Part shown: positions 1 to 9,873 of the stretch, in pieces | Layout of the letters: each line of letters opens with the position of its first letter | Numbering within the stretch: the first letter of the stretch is position 1 | Assembly: GCF_001884105.1 (NCBI RefSeq) | Contig: NZ_MACI01000069.1 | Location: forward strand, 1 to 64,000 | From: Bacillus luti | GTDB lineage: Bacteria > Bacillota > Bacilli > Bacillales > Bacillaceae_G | DNA: 64,000 bases | Direction: 5' to 3' | Notes under the pieces: generated by a model | Seen by the model: the letters and a program-made list of their open reading frames with translations, nothing else | The model's database searches: none | What the model was told of the DNA's origin: nothing | Translations under genes and position numbers: made by a program

Positions 1-79
1 AGATAGTTGTACTCTCGATAAACACTTTTTTAGACGGGATAGCACAACATGCTCATAAACTTAAGTATTTTATTACACC

Positions 80-175
80 TCAAAACAAAAAATGTACATT
101 TTCTCTTGGAGACGGCCATTTATTCGTTTTGAGATATTTGCTTTTTTTAGCTTGATGACGATGGAGTTCCTTCAT
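80..175 (-). CDS. possible 31-aa basic small ORF
   Basis: An ATG-started ORF of 31 codons lies just downstream of the DUF2512 gene on the same strand. The peptide begins MKELHRHQAKKSKYLK and is rich in Lys and His. Only a weak purine-rich stretch (AAGAAG) precedes the start, so translation is uncertain. I recognise no family; a spore-core-like basic peptide is only a guess. It could be a chance ORF in the tail of the upstream transcript. Confidence 0.25.
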   Translation of the reverse strand: MKELHRHQAKKSKYLKTNKWPSPRENVHFLF

Positions 176-182
176 CAAAACA

Positions 183-620
183 TTACTTCTTCTTATTTTT
201 ATCCAACACATTTTGTTCTTCCGCAAATTCTGTGCCATATGCAAAGCGGCGATTAATATGAATGTTATCGTTGTTGTGCCTTGTGTGTGAATTAGAAAAG
301 CGATGAACGATTACTTCAGACAATGTAAAGATAATTGCAGATAGGATACTGCCCCATGCAATTTGCATATAGTTGTCTAATAAAATATTACCGAAAATCC
401 ATACGCTTAAATATGTTAATAAGAAATCTGACATAATGGCACCATTATTGCCAATTCGCTCTAAAATAATTTTATCAACGAACATATAAGATACGATTGT
501 AACGAAGAGACTGAACGAAATAATTTGAACAAACGTTGCAGGGAAAAACAAAGCGAGTCCAATGCTAAAAGCGATGATGCACGATATAAATTTGATAAGT
601 ACTACAGTAAAACCATTCAA
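183..620 (-). CDS. DUF2512 (YndM-like) membrane protein
   Basis: This 145-aa protein has four predicted membrane segments filling roughly residues 5-110 and a polar tail rich in Asn, His and Lys. Length, the N-terminal Lys-Phe-containing hydrophobic start and the pattern of short loops fit the DUF2512/YndM family of Bacillus membrane proteins, whose function is unknown. The start is a TTG at 620, chosen because a GGAGGTG ribosome binding site lies about seven bases upstream; the next in-frame Met is internal. The gene is monocistronic or followed only by a doubtful small ORF and diverges from the SIR2-domain gene. Confidence 0.75.
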   Translation of the reverse strand: MNGFTVVLIKFISCIIAFSIGLALFFPATFVQIISFSLFVTIVSYMFVDKIILERIGNNGAIMSDFLLTYLSVWIFGNILLDNYMQIAWGSILSAIIFTLSEVIVHRFSNSHTRHNNDNIHINRRFAYGTEFAEEQNVLDKNKKK

Positions 621-801
621 TATTTACACCTCCGATTTATACATAGTTTTGCAATAAATTCAGGAGTTCATACATTGTAACGAATTTATTTAAATAAAAC
701 TTTTTCATGTCGTTGTTTTTGTCTAAATATTATAAAAACAATGAAAAAATGTTATAGTAAAATGAGAGTATATGACATTTTTAGGTAAGGGGGAATCCGG
801 G

Positions 802-3800
802 ATGTGGATTACTTCAGAAGTAGAAATTCCAGATGAGTTAATTGATCATCTTGAACAAGGGAAGTTAGTGTTATTTGTTGGAGCAGGAGTTTCTATGCAA
901 GGGAAATCAAACTTACCAAATTTTGATGATTTAGTTGATGAAATTGCAAAAAAGTTATACGTTGAAAAACGTGAAATCACTGAACCACATGATTATTATC
1001 TTGGTAAAATTGCGAAAACGAAAGACGTACATCAAGTTGCGAGAGATGTTGTTTATATAGAAAAATCAAAACCAAATCCCCTCCATTATGCAATTCCAAG
1101 GTTGTTTCCTTTAGATACAGATGTCCGTATTGTGACGACAAACTTTGATCAACATTTTACAACTGTAAGTAAAGAAATGAATAGGGAAATAAATGTTTAT
1201 TACGCACCAGCTTTACCGACAGGGAGAGCGTTTAAAGGACTGGCATATATACATGGCAATGTAGAACAGGAGAAAGAAGCTTTAATTTTAACAGATGGTG
1301 ATTTTGGAAGGGCTTACTTAACGGAAGGATGGGCGAGAAGGTTTTTAGTTGATTTATTCTCGAATTATACCGTGTTATTCGTTGGATATAGCCACAATGA
1401 CCCAGTAATGAAATATTTAGCGACTGGTTTACCACCAAGTACAAGGCGTTATGCATTTGTCGCACAAGGGGAAAATACATACCACTGGGAGCATTTGGGA
1501 ATCAGACCGATTGTGTATCCAAACAAAGCGAATAATCATCAGTCCCTCGTCAAAGCCGTGAAGCGATGGGCGGAATTAATGGGCGATAATTATATTACAA
1601 AAAGAATGCGCATTCGGGATATTGTAACAGTGCCACCATCAGTAGAGCAGGAACAATTATCGTACATAAAGCAGTCAATAAAGAAAATTGAAACAGTTCG
1701 TTACTTTGTTGAATTTGCACGAGATTATGAATGGGTGGACTGGCTTGAAGCAGAAGGGAAATTACGCAATTTATTCTTGCTCACATCAAACTATAACGAG
1801 GTAGATGAATTACTTGCGGAGTGGTTAGTAGAGCAATTTCTTTTTAGTCATCAAAAGGAACTATTTCAACTTATTTATAAAAATCATTCAAAAATATCCC
1901 CATTATTATGGCGAACAATTTGTCGCTATTTAAACGAGATGAAAATAAAGATGGATCCGTTGTTGTTTGCAAGGTGGACACTTCTTTTATTAGAAACAGC
2001 TGAAAAAGATAGTAGCTCTATTGAAACTATTTCATATTTACTACAAAAATGTTCTTTTCCTGAGCATAAAGAAATTGCATTATTGTTACTAGCGTTTATT
2101 CTAGACGGGAAACTTAAATTAAAGCGTGTAAGAAAGTGGGGAAATGATACGCAAGAATCAATAGAACTCGAGGAATCGAGTCGTATACCAGTGTCTACGT
2201 TTTCTCATGTGGAGAAAATTTGGGATGAGAAAATGCGACCGCATATTTCGTATTACGCTGTTCCAATAATGATTATGGGATTAGAGAAGATGCGACTGTT
2301 GTCATTAAGACAAACAGCTCTGAAAAAAAGAGATAGGGAAAGTGAAGAGAAAGAATTTCATCAAAACGACCTTGCGTTTTTAATTCAAATTGTAAAAGAG
2401 TGTTTAACTTATTTATGTGAAAACGATGAGAAAAAAGCGAATTATTATATTACAGAAATGATAGAAACGAATAGTGTACTTCAAAAGCAAATTGCAATTG
2501 ATGCGATGAATAAAAATATATTCGTTAGTGCAGATGACAAAATAAAATGGTTGTTACATGAAGGGCTTCTTTTAGATTTCACGTATAAACACGAAGTTTT
2601 TCAACTTTTAAAAAGGCAGTATACACATTCTTTAGAAGAAACAAAGGAAGAAGTCATTCAAACGGTATTGAAACACCTTACAGAGGAAAGGGCATTTGAT
2701 GTATGTCTCGTCTTAGATTTATTATTCATATGCGATTCGAACAGTCCATCTACAGCAAAAGGGTATGAGCTAATGAAGCAAAAGCATCCTCACTTTCATT
2801 CTGATCGATACAGTGTACAAAAGAAAGAGACTACAGAACAAAGTATTACTTGTAATGTGACTGCGGATGGTTTACTGCAATTAAAAGATGATGAAATTAT
2901 GAAGCAAGTTCGGCAATTTTCACAAGACGGTGTTTTCGAACAACGTCATTTTTTAGAGATGTTATCTAAAGCATGTAAATTGAATACAGAGTGGAGTATT
3001 TCATTCGCATATCAATTAGTAGGTGTGCATGAAATAAGTAATGAAGTATGGTTTGTTTGTATTAGAGAGTGGCGAAATAACAGGGAGCTGACAAATGAGC
3101 AAATCCAAAAAATTATTCCGCTATTGCAGAAATTTGTTAGAAATACAGCTTTCCATTGGTTAATTAGTAGTTTTCTATATGAAATTAGCAATCGATTAGA
3201 AGAGTTAGAAGAGAATAGTATACGAGTTGTAAAACGTTTTGCTTTTTCAGTTTTTCCTCAAGTTATGAAAAGTAATACGGATTTTAAGCTTGGAAAACAG
3301 GACTTTTACAATGAATCGATTCAGCATCCTGTTGGAAAAATGACAGCTGTATTATTAAAACTGTTATCATATGATCATTTATACGATCGTAATGTGTATG
3401 AATATTTATTTTTATTTGAAGAGCAAGTAAGAAATAGTTCAGAACGGACGAACTTTATGTTTGCTCGTTTAATAGCAGATATTACATTTTTATATCATAT
3501 AGAGAAGCAATGGTGCCGAAAATATTTGTTACCTTACTTAGATTTAAAGAAGGAAAATGAGATTACGAAATATGCGTGGGCAGGTTTATGTTACACGCAA
3601 ATTAATTTACCGTTATTTACAGAGATGAAGCGATTTATTAAGTGTGCGGTAGAACATTTGGAAGTGTTGCATCCGCATACACGAGAAGCTTTCTTGAAGT
3701 GGCTTAGCTTTGTATTTATTAAATGCGTACTGTACTGGGAGCAAAAAACAGATTGGTTATACCCGTTACTCATGCAAGGAAACGAAGAGAAGAAAATTAC

Positions 3801-4284
3801 GTTTATGCAGCATGTATGCTATTACGTCAAAACATTAAGTGCAAAAGAGCAGCAAAAATTTTGGACGGCTTGGCTCAGTGTATTTTTGCGAGAACGGCCA
3901 AAAATGGGAGAAATAACAACGAGAGAATATGTAATGCTTTTACGCATTATTTTATACATGGATGAGATTGTAGAAAAAGGATTAGGTATTATATCTCGTA
4001 CATTTTTAGATGTGAATGGAAAATGTACGGGGGAGGAAATGAAGCAGTTATTTAGTGAAATACTAGATAAAAATGAAAAGATAAAAGCGCATAAAGAAAT
4101 GTATGCAAATGTGTTTTTTATTTTACTACAAACATGTCAGGAAGCCGATTTTTTTGAAAGTGAAATCATACAAATTAAAAAACAATTAATTGAGTATGAA
4201 GTAGATAAACGTGTATTAAATTTAATAGAAAATGAGATAATTCGTATCGGAATTGTAATGGGGAATTCACAAAAGGAGTTATAG
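802..4284 (+). CDS. SIR2-domain protein with long helical C-terminus, probable antiphage NADase
   Basis: A 1160-aa protein with an N-terminal SIR2-like domain (about residues 1-240) and a roughly 900-residue helical region with no motif I recognise; DUF4020-type SIR2 proteins have similar architecture. SIR2 landmarks are visible: FVGAGVS at 25-31, TTNFDQ with the candidate catalytic Asn at 114, YIHGN with candidate His at 151, and GYSHNDP at 195-201. Large SIR2 proteins of this shape (DSR1/DSR2 type) deplete NAD+ on phage infection; that role is inferred here. The ATG at 802 is preferred over one at 772 because AAGGGGGA sits seven bases before it. It stands alone, with no HerA, SLOG or TIR partner adjacent, between a DUF2512 gene and the aromatic operon. 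Codon use resembles its neighbours, so there is no clear sign of recent transfer. Confidence 0.75.
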   Translation: MWITSEVEIPDELIDHLEQGKLVLFVGAGVSMQGKSNLPNFDDLVDEIAKKLYVEKREITEPHDYYLGKIAKTKDVHQVARDVVYIEKSKPNPLHYAIPRLFPLDTDVRIVTTNFDQHFTTVSKEMNREINVYYAPALPTGRAFKGLAYIHGNVEQEKEALILTDGDFGRAYLTEGWARRFLVDLFSNYTVLFVGYSHNDPVMKYLATGLPPSTRRYAFVAQGENTYHWEHLGIRPIVYPNKANNHQSLVKAVKRWAELMGDNYITKRMRIRDIVTVPPSVEQEQLSYIKQSIKKIETVRYFVEFARDYEWVDWLEAEGKLRNLFLLTSNYNEVDELLAEWLVEQFLFSHQKELFQLIYKNHSKISPLLWRTICRYLNEMKIKMDPLLFARWTLLLLETAEKDSSSIETISYLLQKCSFPEHKEIALLLLAFILDGKLKLKRVRKWGNDTQESIELEESSRIPVSTFSHVEKIWDEKMRPHISYYAVPIMIMGLEKMRLLSLRQTALKKRDRESEEKEFHQNDLAFLIQIVKECLTYLCENDEKKANYYITEMIETNSVLQKQIAIDAMNKNIFVSADDKIKWLLHEGLLLDFTYKHEVFQLLKRQYTHSLEETKEEVIQTVLKHLTEERAFDVCLVLDLLFICDSNSPSTAKGYELMKQKHPHFHSDRYSVQKKETTEQSITCNVTADGLLQLKDDEIMKQVRQFSQDGVFEQRHFLEMLSKACKLNTEWSISFAYQLVGVHEISNEVWFVCIREWRNNRELTNEQIQKIIPLLQKFVRNTAFHWLISSFLYEISNRLEELEENSIRVVKRFAFSVFPQVMKSNTDFKLGKQDFYNESIQHPVGKMTAVLLKLLSYDHLYDRNVYEYLFLFEEQVRNSSERTNFMFARLIADITFLYHIEKQWCRKYLLPYLDLKKENEITKYAWAGLCYTQINLPLFTEMKRFIKCAVEHLEVLHPHTREAFLKWLSFVFIKCVLYWEQKTDWLYPLLMQGNEEKKITFMQHVCYYVKTLSAKEQQKFWTAWLSVFLRERPKMGEITTREYVMLLRIILYMDEIVEKGLGIISRTFLDVNGKCTGEEMKQLFSEILDKNEKIKAHKEMYANVFFILLQTCQEADFFESEIIQIKKQLIEYEVDKRVLNLIENEIIRIGIVMGNSQKEL

Positions 4285-4321
4285 GTTGAAAGTGGAATTT
4301 TAAAAAATAAATAAAAAGTTG

Positions 4322-4351
4322 TTGACAGTGTTTTGAAAAGCGTTCTATAAT
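4322..4351 (+). promoter_or_regulatory. sigma-A promoter of the aromatic operon
   Basis: TTGACA (4322-4327) and TATAAT (4346-4351) are both perfect consensus with an 18-base spacer. They lie about 40 bases upstream of the first T-box leader, so this promoter probably drives both tandem T-boxes and the DAHP synthase gene. Confidence 0.8.
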
Positions 4352-4396
4352 ACGAATCATACTTATTCAATTTCAAAAACATTTGAATAAACAAAG

Positions 4397-4652
4397 TGCA
4401 ATGAAGAGATCACAGTAGTGGTTAGTCTTACTGTAACAGAGAGCTGGTGGTTGGTGTGAACCAGTACAGGGATAATCATGAATTACAGTCTTGGAGCATC
4501 TTTTTCGTAGTAAAGATAGTTTCATCTTTATGAAGGAAAAGCGGTCAATTGATCGTTAACAGTGAAGAGAGGTAGACGGAAAGATGGTCTACAACTAGGG
4601 TGGTACCGCGATAAATATCGTCCCTACTGATTTATTCAGTAGGGACTTTTTG
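4397..4652 (+). promoter_or_regulatory. T-box riboswitch 1 (tyrosine specifier)
   Basis: The leader contains the Stem I apical region (AGAGAGCTGGTGG, then a GTGTGAACCAG stretch), a GAATTACAG specifier region with UAC (4484-4486), GGAGCATC, the conserved T-box AGGGTGGTACCGCG (4597-4610), and a terminator stem (4620-4646) ending in a T run. UAC specifies tyrosine, which fits the downstream pathway. The UGGU in the antiterminator bulge fits a tRNA ending in ACCA. Uncharged tRNA-Tyr should stabilise the antiterminator and allow readthrough. Confidence 0.92.
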
Positions 4653-4689
4653 TATTTCAGTGGTCCAACTTGAAAATAAAATAGTCATG

Positions 4690-4945
4690 CGTTGAAAGGA
4701 AAAGCAGTAGTTGTTGTTTCCCTGTAACAGAGAGCTGGTGGTTGGTGCGAACCAGTACAAAAACAAGAGCGAATTACAGTCCTAGAGCATCTTTTTCGTA
4801 GTAAAGATAGTATTTGTCTTTATGAAGGGAAAGACGGTCAGATGATCGTTAACAATGAAGAGAGGTAGACGAAAGAAGTCTACAACTAGGGTGGTACCGC
4901 GATAAATATCGTCCCTACTGATTGGATCAGTAGGGATTTTTTGTA
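4690..4945 (+). promoter_or_regulatory. T-box riboswitch 2 (tyrosine specifier), tandem with the first
   Basis: A second complete T-box leader follows the first with no convincing promoter between them. It repeats the Stem I apical motif, the GAATTACAG specifier loop (UAC at 4775-4777), T-box AGGGTGGTACCGCG (4888-4901) and a terminator (4911-4943). It is clearly homologous to the first over most of its length, so a local duplication is likely. RNA polymerase must pass two tRNA-Tyr-controlled terminators in series to reach the DAHP synthase gene. Confidence 0.92.
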
Positions 4946-5113
4946 CAAAAAAGTGGGGTTTTATCTAGTAGATAGTGTCCTTATAGTAAGTATTCGTTTA
5001 AAATAAGAAGAGGTATCGATTCCACTTAAAATTTGTATAATTTATCAGTTCAGAAAATAGAGAATTTTTCATTCTCTTACTATACTTTTAAAACATTAGA
5101 GGAGGATTTCCAA

Positions 5114-6190
5114 ATGGCAAATCATGAATTAGATCAATTACGTAAACAGGTAGATGAAATTAACTTACAACTATTACACCTTTTAAACAAACGTGGTGAA
5201 ATCGTTCAAAAAATTGGTGAGCAAAAGCAAGTACAAGGTACGAAACGTTTTGATCCAGTACGTGAGCGTGAAGTACTTGATATGATCGCAGAGAATAACG
5301 AAGGACCATTCGAAACGTCAACAGTTCAACATATTTTCAAAACAATCTTCAAAGCTAGCTTAGAATTACAAGAAGATGATAACCGTAAAGCATTATTAGT
5401 ATCACGTAAAAAGAAAAAAGAAAACACAATCGTTGATGTAAAAGGTGAATTGATTGGTAACGGAACACAAACGTTCATCATGGGACCTTGTGCGGTAGAA
5501 AGTTTAGAGCAAGTTCGCCAAGTAGGGCAAGCTATGAAAGATCAAGGCTTAAAATTAATGCGCGGTGGTGCTTTCAAACCGAGAACATCTCCATACGATT
5601 TCCAAGGTTTAGGAGTAGAAGGGCTACAAATTTTACGCCAAGTAGCAGATGAATTCGACTTAGCAATCATTAGTGAAATTTTAAATCCGAACGATGTTGA
5701 AATGGCATTAGAATACGTTGATGTAATTCAAGTAGGCGCACGTAATATGCAAAACTTCGATTTATTACGAGCTGTAGGTAAAGTTAACAAGCCAGTATTA
5801 TTAAAACGTGGATTAGCAGCAACAATTGATGAGTTCATTAACGCAGCTGAATACATCATTGCACAAGGTAACGACCAAATTATTCTATGTGAGCGCGGTA
5901 TCCGCACATACGAAAGAGCAACACGTAACACATTAGACATTTCAGCAGTACCGATTTTAAAGAAAGAAACACATTTACCAGTTATCGTTGACGTAACGCA
6001 TTCAACTGGACGTAGAGATTTATTATTACCAACAGCGAAAGCGGCACTTGCGATTGGCGCAGATGCAGTAATGGCTGAAGTACACCCAGATCCAGCAGTT
6101 GCATTATCAGATTCTGCACAACAAATGGATATTCCGGAATTCCATAGATTCATGGATGAGTTAAAAGGATTCAAAAATAAATTATCTTAA
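5114..6190 (+). CDS. aroG: bifunctional chorismate mutase / DAHP synthase
   Basis: This 358-aa enzyme (named aroA in B. subtilis) joins an AroQ-type chorismate mutase domain (about 1-90, with [12 protein letters not shown]) to a type I-beta DAHP synthase domain (about 110-350). GPCAVES at 124-130, the [16 protein letters not shown] segment near 150 and a late DVTHS segment are characteristic. It condenses phosphoenolpyruvate with erythrose 4-phosphate, the first step of the shikimate pathway; in Bacillus the mutase domain also senses chorismate/prephenate for feedback inhibition. The ATG at 5114 is chosen because GAGGAGG lies about eight bases before it; a longer reading from 5033 has no such site. 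Expression is under the tandem tyrosine T-boxes. Confidence 0.96.
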   Translation: MANHELDQLRKQVDEINLQLLHLLNKRGEIVQKIGEQKQVQGTKRFDPVREREVLDMIAENNEGPFETSTVQHIFKTIFKASLELQEDDNRKALLVSRKKKKENTIVDVKGELIGNGTQTFIMGPCAVESLEQVRQVGQAMKDQGLKLMRGGAFKPRTSPYDFQGLGVEGLQILRQVADEFDLAIISEILNPNDVEMALEYVDVIQVGARNMQNFDLLRAVGKVNKPVLLKRGLAATIDEFINAAEYIIAQGNDQIILCERGIRTYERATRNTLDISAVPILKKETHLPVIVDVTHSTGRRDLLLPTAKAALAIGADAVMAEVHPDPAVALSDSAQQMDIPEFHRFMDELKGFKNKLS

Positions 6191-6204
6191 TTCCATATTA
6201 TATA

Positions 6205-6442
6205 TGCGCTGAAGAGGAAACAGTAGTGCTTATCTCACTGTTAAAGAGAGCTGATGGTCGGTGTGAATCAGTACAAAGGTAAGCATGAATTACAGCCTTG
6301 GAGCATCTTTTCCGCTAAATTTTGGAGGAAAAGACGGTCAAACGATCGTTAAAGAAGAAGAGAGGTAGACGAAAGAAGTCTACAACTAGGGTGGTACCGC
6401 GATAAATATCGTCCCTACTGAGCGCTCAGTAGGGACTTTTTT
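6205..6442 (+). promoter_or_regulatory. T-box riboswitch 3 (tyrosine specifier)
   Basis: A third T-box leader fills the gap between the DAHP synthase and chorismate synthase genes. It has GAATTACAG with UAC at 6291-6293, GGAGCATC, AGGGTGGTACCGCG at 6388-6401, and a terminator at 6411-6438. Its T-box and terminator flanks are nearly identical to the second leader. It gives chorismate synthase and the downstream genes an extra layer of tRNA-Tyr control. Confidence 0.92.
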
Positions 6443-6472
6443 GTACAAAAAAATAGTAAAGGGGCAAGAGAA

Positions 6473-7645
6473 ATGAGATACATTACAGCTGGAGAATCAC
6501 ATGGTCCGCAGTTAACGGTTATTTTAGAAGGTGTACCTGCAGGGTTAACACTCGCGGCGGAACATATTAATAAAGAATTATTAAGAAGACAAAAAGGGCA
6601 CGGACGCGGAAGACGTATGCAAATTGAAACGGATACAGTTGAAATTGTAAGTGGTGTTCGTCATGGGATGACACTTGGCTCACCTATTACGTTAATCGTA
6701 AAAAATGATGATTTCAAACATTGGACGAAAGTAATGGGTGCAGAGCCAATCTCGGAGCAAGAAAGTAAAGACATGAAACGTACAATTACGAAACCACGTC
6801 CAGGACATGCGGATTTAAATGGAGCAATTAAATACGGTCACCGTGATATAAGAAACGTACTAGAGCGCTCATCAGCAAGAGAAACGACAGTTCGTGTAGC
6901 TGCTGGAGCAGTTGCGAAGCAAATATTAAAAGAATTAGGTGTAGAAATTGCAGGACACGTGCTTGAAATTGGTGGAGTAAAAGCAAAACATATTTCTAAC
7001 TTATCAATTGAAGAAATTCAAACAATTACTGAAAACTCACCAGTTCGATGTTTAGATAAAGAAGTAGAACAAGAGATGATGGATGCGATTGATAATGCCA
7101 AAAGTAGCGGAGATTCAATTGGCGGTATTGTTGAAGTCATTGCAGAAGGAATGCCGATAGGCGTTGGTAGTTACGTTCATTACGATCGTAAATTAGATGC
7201 AAAACTTGCTGGTGCGATTATGAGTATTAATGCATTCAAAGGTGCTGAAATTGGCGTTGGGTTTGAAGCGGCAAGACAGCCAGGAAGTAAAGTGCACGAT
7301 GAAATATTGTGGGATGAAGAACAAGGATACACGAGAAAAACGAATAATGCAGGTGGTTTAGAAGGCGGTATGACAACGGGAATGCCAATTGTTGTAAGAG
7401 GCGTTATGAAGCCAATTCCTACATTATATAAACCGTTAGCAAGCGTGGATATTGATACGAAAGAAGCATTCCAAGCGAGTATTGAAAGATCTGATAGTTG
7501 CGCAGTACCAGCAGCAGGTGTAGTTGCTGAATCTGTTGTAGCATGGGAACTTGCACATGCACTAGTCGAACAATTCGGAAAAGATCGTATGGAGTTAATT
7601 CAGCAAAACATTACGCAACATAACAAATACGCAAAAGAATTTTAA
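6473..7645 (+). CDS. aroC: chorismate synthase
   Basis: A 390-aa chorismate synthase (aroF in B. subtilis naming) converting EPSP to chorismate with reduced FMN. The N-terminal [12 protein letters not shown], with its conserved His at 10, and later [15 protein letters not shown] and [10 protein letters not shown] segments are family hallmarks. Length is normal for the Gram-positive form. AAAGGGG precedes the ATG. The hisC-like gene follows after 18 bases, so chorismate synthase, HisC, TyrA and EPSP synthase form one operon behind T-box 3. Confidence 0.97.
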   Translation: MRYITAGESHGPQLTVILEGVPAGLTLAAEHINKELLRRQKGHGRGRRMQIETDTVEIVSGVRHGMTLGSPITLIVKNDDFKHWTKVMGAEPISEQESKDMKRTITKPRPGHADLNGAIKYGHRDIRNVLERSSARETTVRVAAGAVAKQILKELGVEIAGHVLEIGGVKAKHISNLSIEEIQTITENSPVRCLDKEVEQEMMDAIDNAKSSGDSIGGIVEVIAEGMPIGVGSYVHYDRKLDAKLAGAIMSINAFKGAEIGVGFEAARQPGSKVHDEILWDEEQGYTRKTNNAGGLEGGMTTGMPIVVRGVMKPIPTLYKPLASVDIDTKEAFQASIERSDSCAVPAAGVVAESVVAWELAHALVEQFGKDRMELIQQNITQHNKYAKEF

Positions 7646-7663
7646 TAAAAAGGTGGTTTTAAC

Positions 7664-8764
7664 ATGCAAGTAAAAGATCAACTATCATCATTACAACCAT
7701 ATAAACCAGGTAAATCACCTGAACAAATGAAAGAAGTGTACGGAGATCATGCATTTGTGAAACTAGCATCGAATGAAAATCCATTCGGTTGTTCACCACG
7801 TGTGTTAGAAGAGTTGCAAAAGTCTTGGTTGGAACATGCTTTATATCCAGACGGAGGTGCTACAACGCTCCGTCAAACAATCGCAAATAAATTACATGTA
7901 CAAACGGAACAAGTACTTTGCGGTAGTGGTTTAGATGAAGTTATTCAAATAATAAGCCGTGCCGTACTGAAAGCTGGAGATAACATCGTAACGGCAGGGG
8001 CAACATTCCCGCAGTACCGTCACCATGCAATTATAGAAGGTTGTGAAGTGAAAGAAGTTCCATTAAATAACGGTGTATACGATTTAGACGAAATTTCTTC
8101 TGTAGTAGATACCAATACAAAAATCGTATGGATTTGTAATCCGAACAATCCTACAGGAACATATGTTAATGAGCTGAAATTAACTCAATTCATTGAAGGC
8201 ATTAGTGAAAATACGTTAATTGTCATTGATGAAGCGTACTATGAGTATGTAATAGCGGAAGATTTCCCAGAGACATTACCGCTTTTAGAAAAACATAAAA
8301 ACATTCTTGTGCTTAGAACGTTTTCTAAAGCATACGGATTAGCTTCTTTCCGAGTAGGATATGCAATTGGACAGGAAGAGTTAATCGAGAAATTAAATGT
8401 CGTACGTTTACCATTTAACGTATCTTCATTAGCGCAAAAAGCAGCGACGATTGCTTTTAACGATGAAGCATTTATCGAAGAAATTGTACGTGTGAATGCT
8501 GAGGGACTACAACAATACGAAAGTTTCTGTAAGGAAAATGAAATTCCATTTTACCAGTCGCAAACAAATTTCATCTTCTTACCAGTTGAAGATGCTGGAG
8601 AGATTTATGAAGCTAGTGCACACGCAGGGTTTATTATTCGTCCGTTCCCAAACGGGGTCCGTATTACAGTCGGAACAAGGGAGCAAAATGAAGGAGTGAT
8701 TTCAGTGTTAAAACAACACTTTGAAAATAAAAAAAGTAAGTCTCGAGATGAGGCAAATGCGTAA
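7664..8764 (+). CDS. hisC: histidinol-phosphate / aromatic aminotransferase
   Basis: A 366-aa fold-type I PLP aminotransferase of the HisC family. It shows ASNENPFG near the N-terminus, CNPNNPTGT, DEAYYEY, and FSKAYGLASFRVGYAIG containing the PLP lysine. In Bacillus the HisC encoded with tyrA and the EPSP synthase gene acts in both histidine and tyrosine/phenylalanine synthesis, transaminating prephenate-derived keto acids. The operon position supports the aromatic role. AAAGGTGG precedes the ATG. Its 3' end overlaps the start of tyrA by 8 bases, implying translational coupling. Confidence 0.93.
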   Translation: MQVKDQLSSLQPYKPGKSPEQMKEVYGDHAFVKLASNENPFGCSPRVLEELQKSWLEHALYPDGGATTLRQTIANKLHVQTEQVLCGSGLDEVIQIISRAVLKAGDNIVTAGATFPQYRHHAIIEGCEVKEVPLNNGVYDLDEISSVVDTNTKIVWICNPNNPTGTYVNELKLTQFIEGISENTLIVIDEAYYEYVIAEDFPETLPLLEKHKNILVLRTFSKAYGLASFRVGYAIGQEELIEKLNVVRLPFNVSSLAQKAATIAFNDEAFIEEIVRVNAEGLQQYESFCKENEIPFYQSQTNFIFLPVEDAGEIYEASAHAGFIIRPFPNGVRITVGTREQNEGVISVLKQHFENKKSKSRDEANA

Positions 8765-9857
8765 AAAGGTAGTATTAATTGGAACAGGTTTAATAGGAGG
8801 CTCTCTCGCATTAGCAATTAAGAAAGAGCACGATGTAACGATAACAGGTTATGATATTTTTCCAGAACAAGTAGAGCGTGCAAAAGAATTACACGTAGTA
8901 GATGAAGTAGCAGTAGATTTACAGCATGCATGTGAAGAGGCACATTTAATTGTTTTTGCTTCTCCAGTTGAAGAAACGAAGAAATTATTGCACAAACTAG
9001 CGTCATTCCGTTTACGAGAAGATGTAATAGTGACCGATGTTGGCAGTACAAAAGGAACGATTATGAACGAAGCGGAAGCTTTATTTTCAAAGGAAGTTTC
9101 TTTTATTGGTGGACATCCAATGGCAGGATCTCATAAAACAGGAGTTGAAAGTGCAAAAGCACATTTATTTGAAAATGCATTTTACATTTTAACACCGATG
9201 AAACATGTACAAAATGAACATGTGGAAGAGTTAAAAGGCTGGTTAAAAGGAACAGGATCACATTTTCTCGTTTTAAATACAGAAGAACATGATTATGTAA
9301 CAGGAATTGTGAGTCATTTTCCGCATCTGATTGCGGCGGGTTTAGTAAAGCAAGTTGAGAAGCATGCAGGTGATAATCCGCTCATTCATCAACTGGCTGC
9401 TGGAGGTTTTAAAGACATTACACGTATTGCATCTAGTAGTCCGAAAATGTGGAGTGATATTGTAAAGCAAAATCGTGAGCATTTAATGGTATTATTAAAA
9501 GAGTGGATCTCTGAAATGGAAGGTTTATATCATACAGTTTCTACCGGAGATGCAGGCGAGATTCAAAACTATTTTGCAGACGCGAAAGAATACCGTGACT
9601 CTTTACCAGTACGAAAGAGAGGGGCAATTCCTGCTTATCACGACTTATACGTCGATGTTTTAGATAAAGTAGGGGCATTGGCTCACATTACGAGTATTTT
9701 GGCGCGTGAGGAAATTAGTATTACGAACTTGCAAATATTAGAAGCGCGTGAAGGGTTGCTTGGGGTATTACGTATTAGCTTCCAAAGAGAAGAAGATCGT
9801 ATGAAAGCAAAGCTAGCGCTTGGAGAAGAAAAATACCAAACATATGAAACAATTTAA
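8757..9857 (+). CDS. tyrA: prephenate dehydrogenase
   Basis: A 366-aa enzyme with an N-terminal NAD-binding motif GTGLIGGSLA (9-18), GGHPMAGSHKTG in the catalytic domain, and a C-terminal ACT domain (about 290-366, starting near DVLDKVGALAHITSIL). It oxidatively decarboxylates prephenate to 4-hydroxyphenylpyruvate; the ACT domain suggests tyrosine feedback. The ATG at 8757 (MRKKVVL) gives the usual length and is preceded by GATGAGG. An upstream TTG at 8721 and an ATG at 8748 are alternatives. It overlaps the end of hisC. Confidence 0.94.
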   Translation: MRKKVVLIGTGLIGGSLALAIKKEHDVTITGYDIFPEQVERAKELHVVDEVAVDLQHACEEAHLIVFASPVEETKKLLHKLASFRLREDVIVTDVGSTKGTIMNEAEALFSKEVSFIGGHPMAGSHKTGVESAKAHLFENAFYILTPMKHVQNEHVEELKGWLKGTGSHFLVLNTEEHDYVTGIVSHFPHLIAAGLVKQVEKHAGDNPLIHQLAAGGFKDITRIASSSPKMWSDIVKQNREHLMVLLKEWISEMEGLYHTVSTGDAGEIQNYFADAKEYRDSLPVRKRGAIPAYHDLYVDVLDKVGALAHITSILAREEISITNLQILEAREGLLGVLRISFQREEDRMKAKLALGEEKYQTYETI

Positions 9858-9873
9858 ATGAGAAGGTGAAAAC

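Noticed and set aside
3591-3965. Overlapping short frames within the SIR2 gene
   Set aside because: Internal frames in both strands of a long gene, without SDs.
5728-6174. 148-aa frame antisense to the DAHP synthase gene
   Set aside because: Mirror frame of a strongly conserved enzyme; Ala/Ser-rich composition is the usual shadow of the sense codons.
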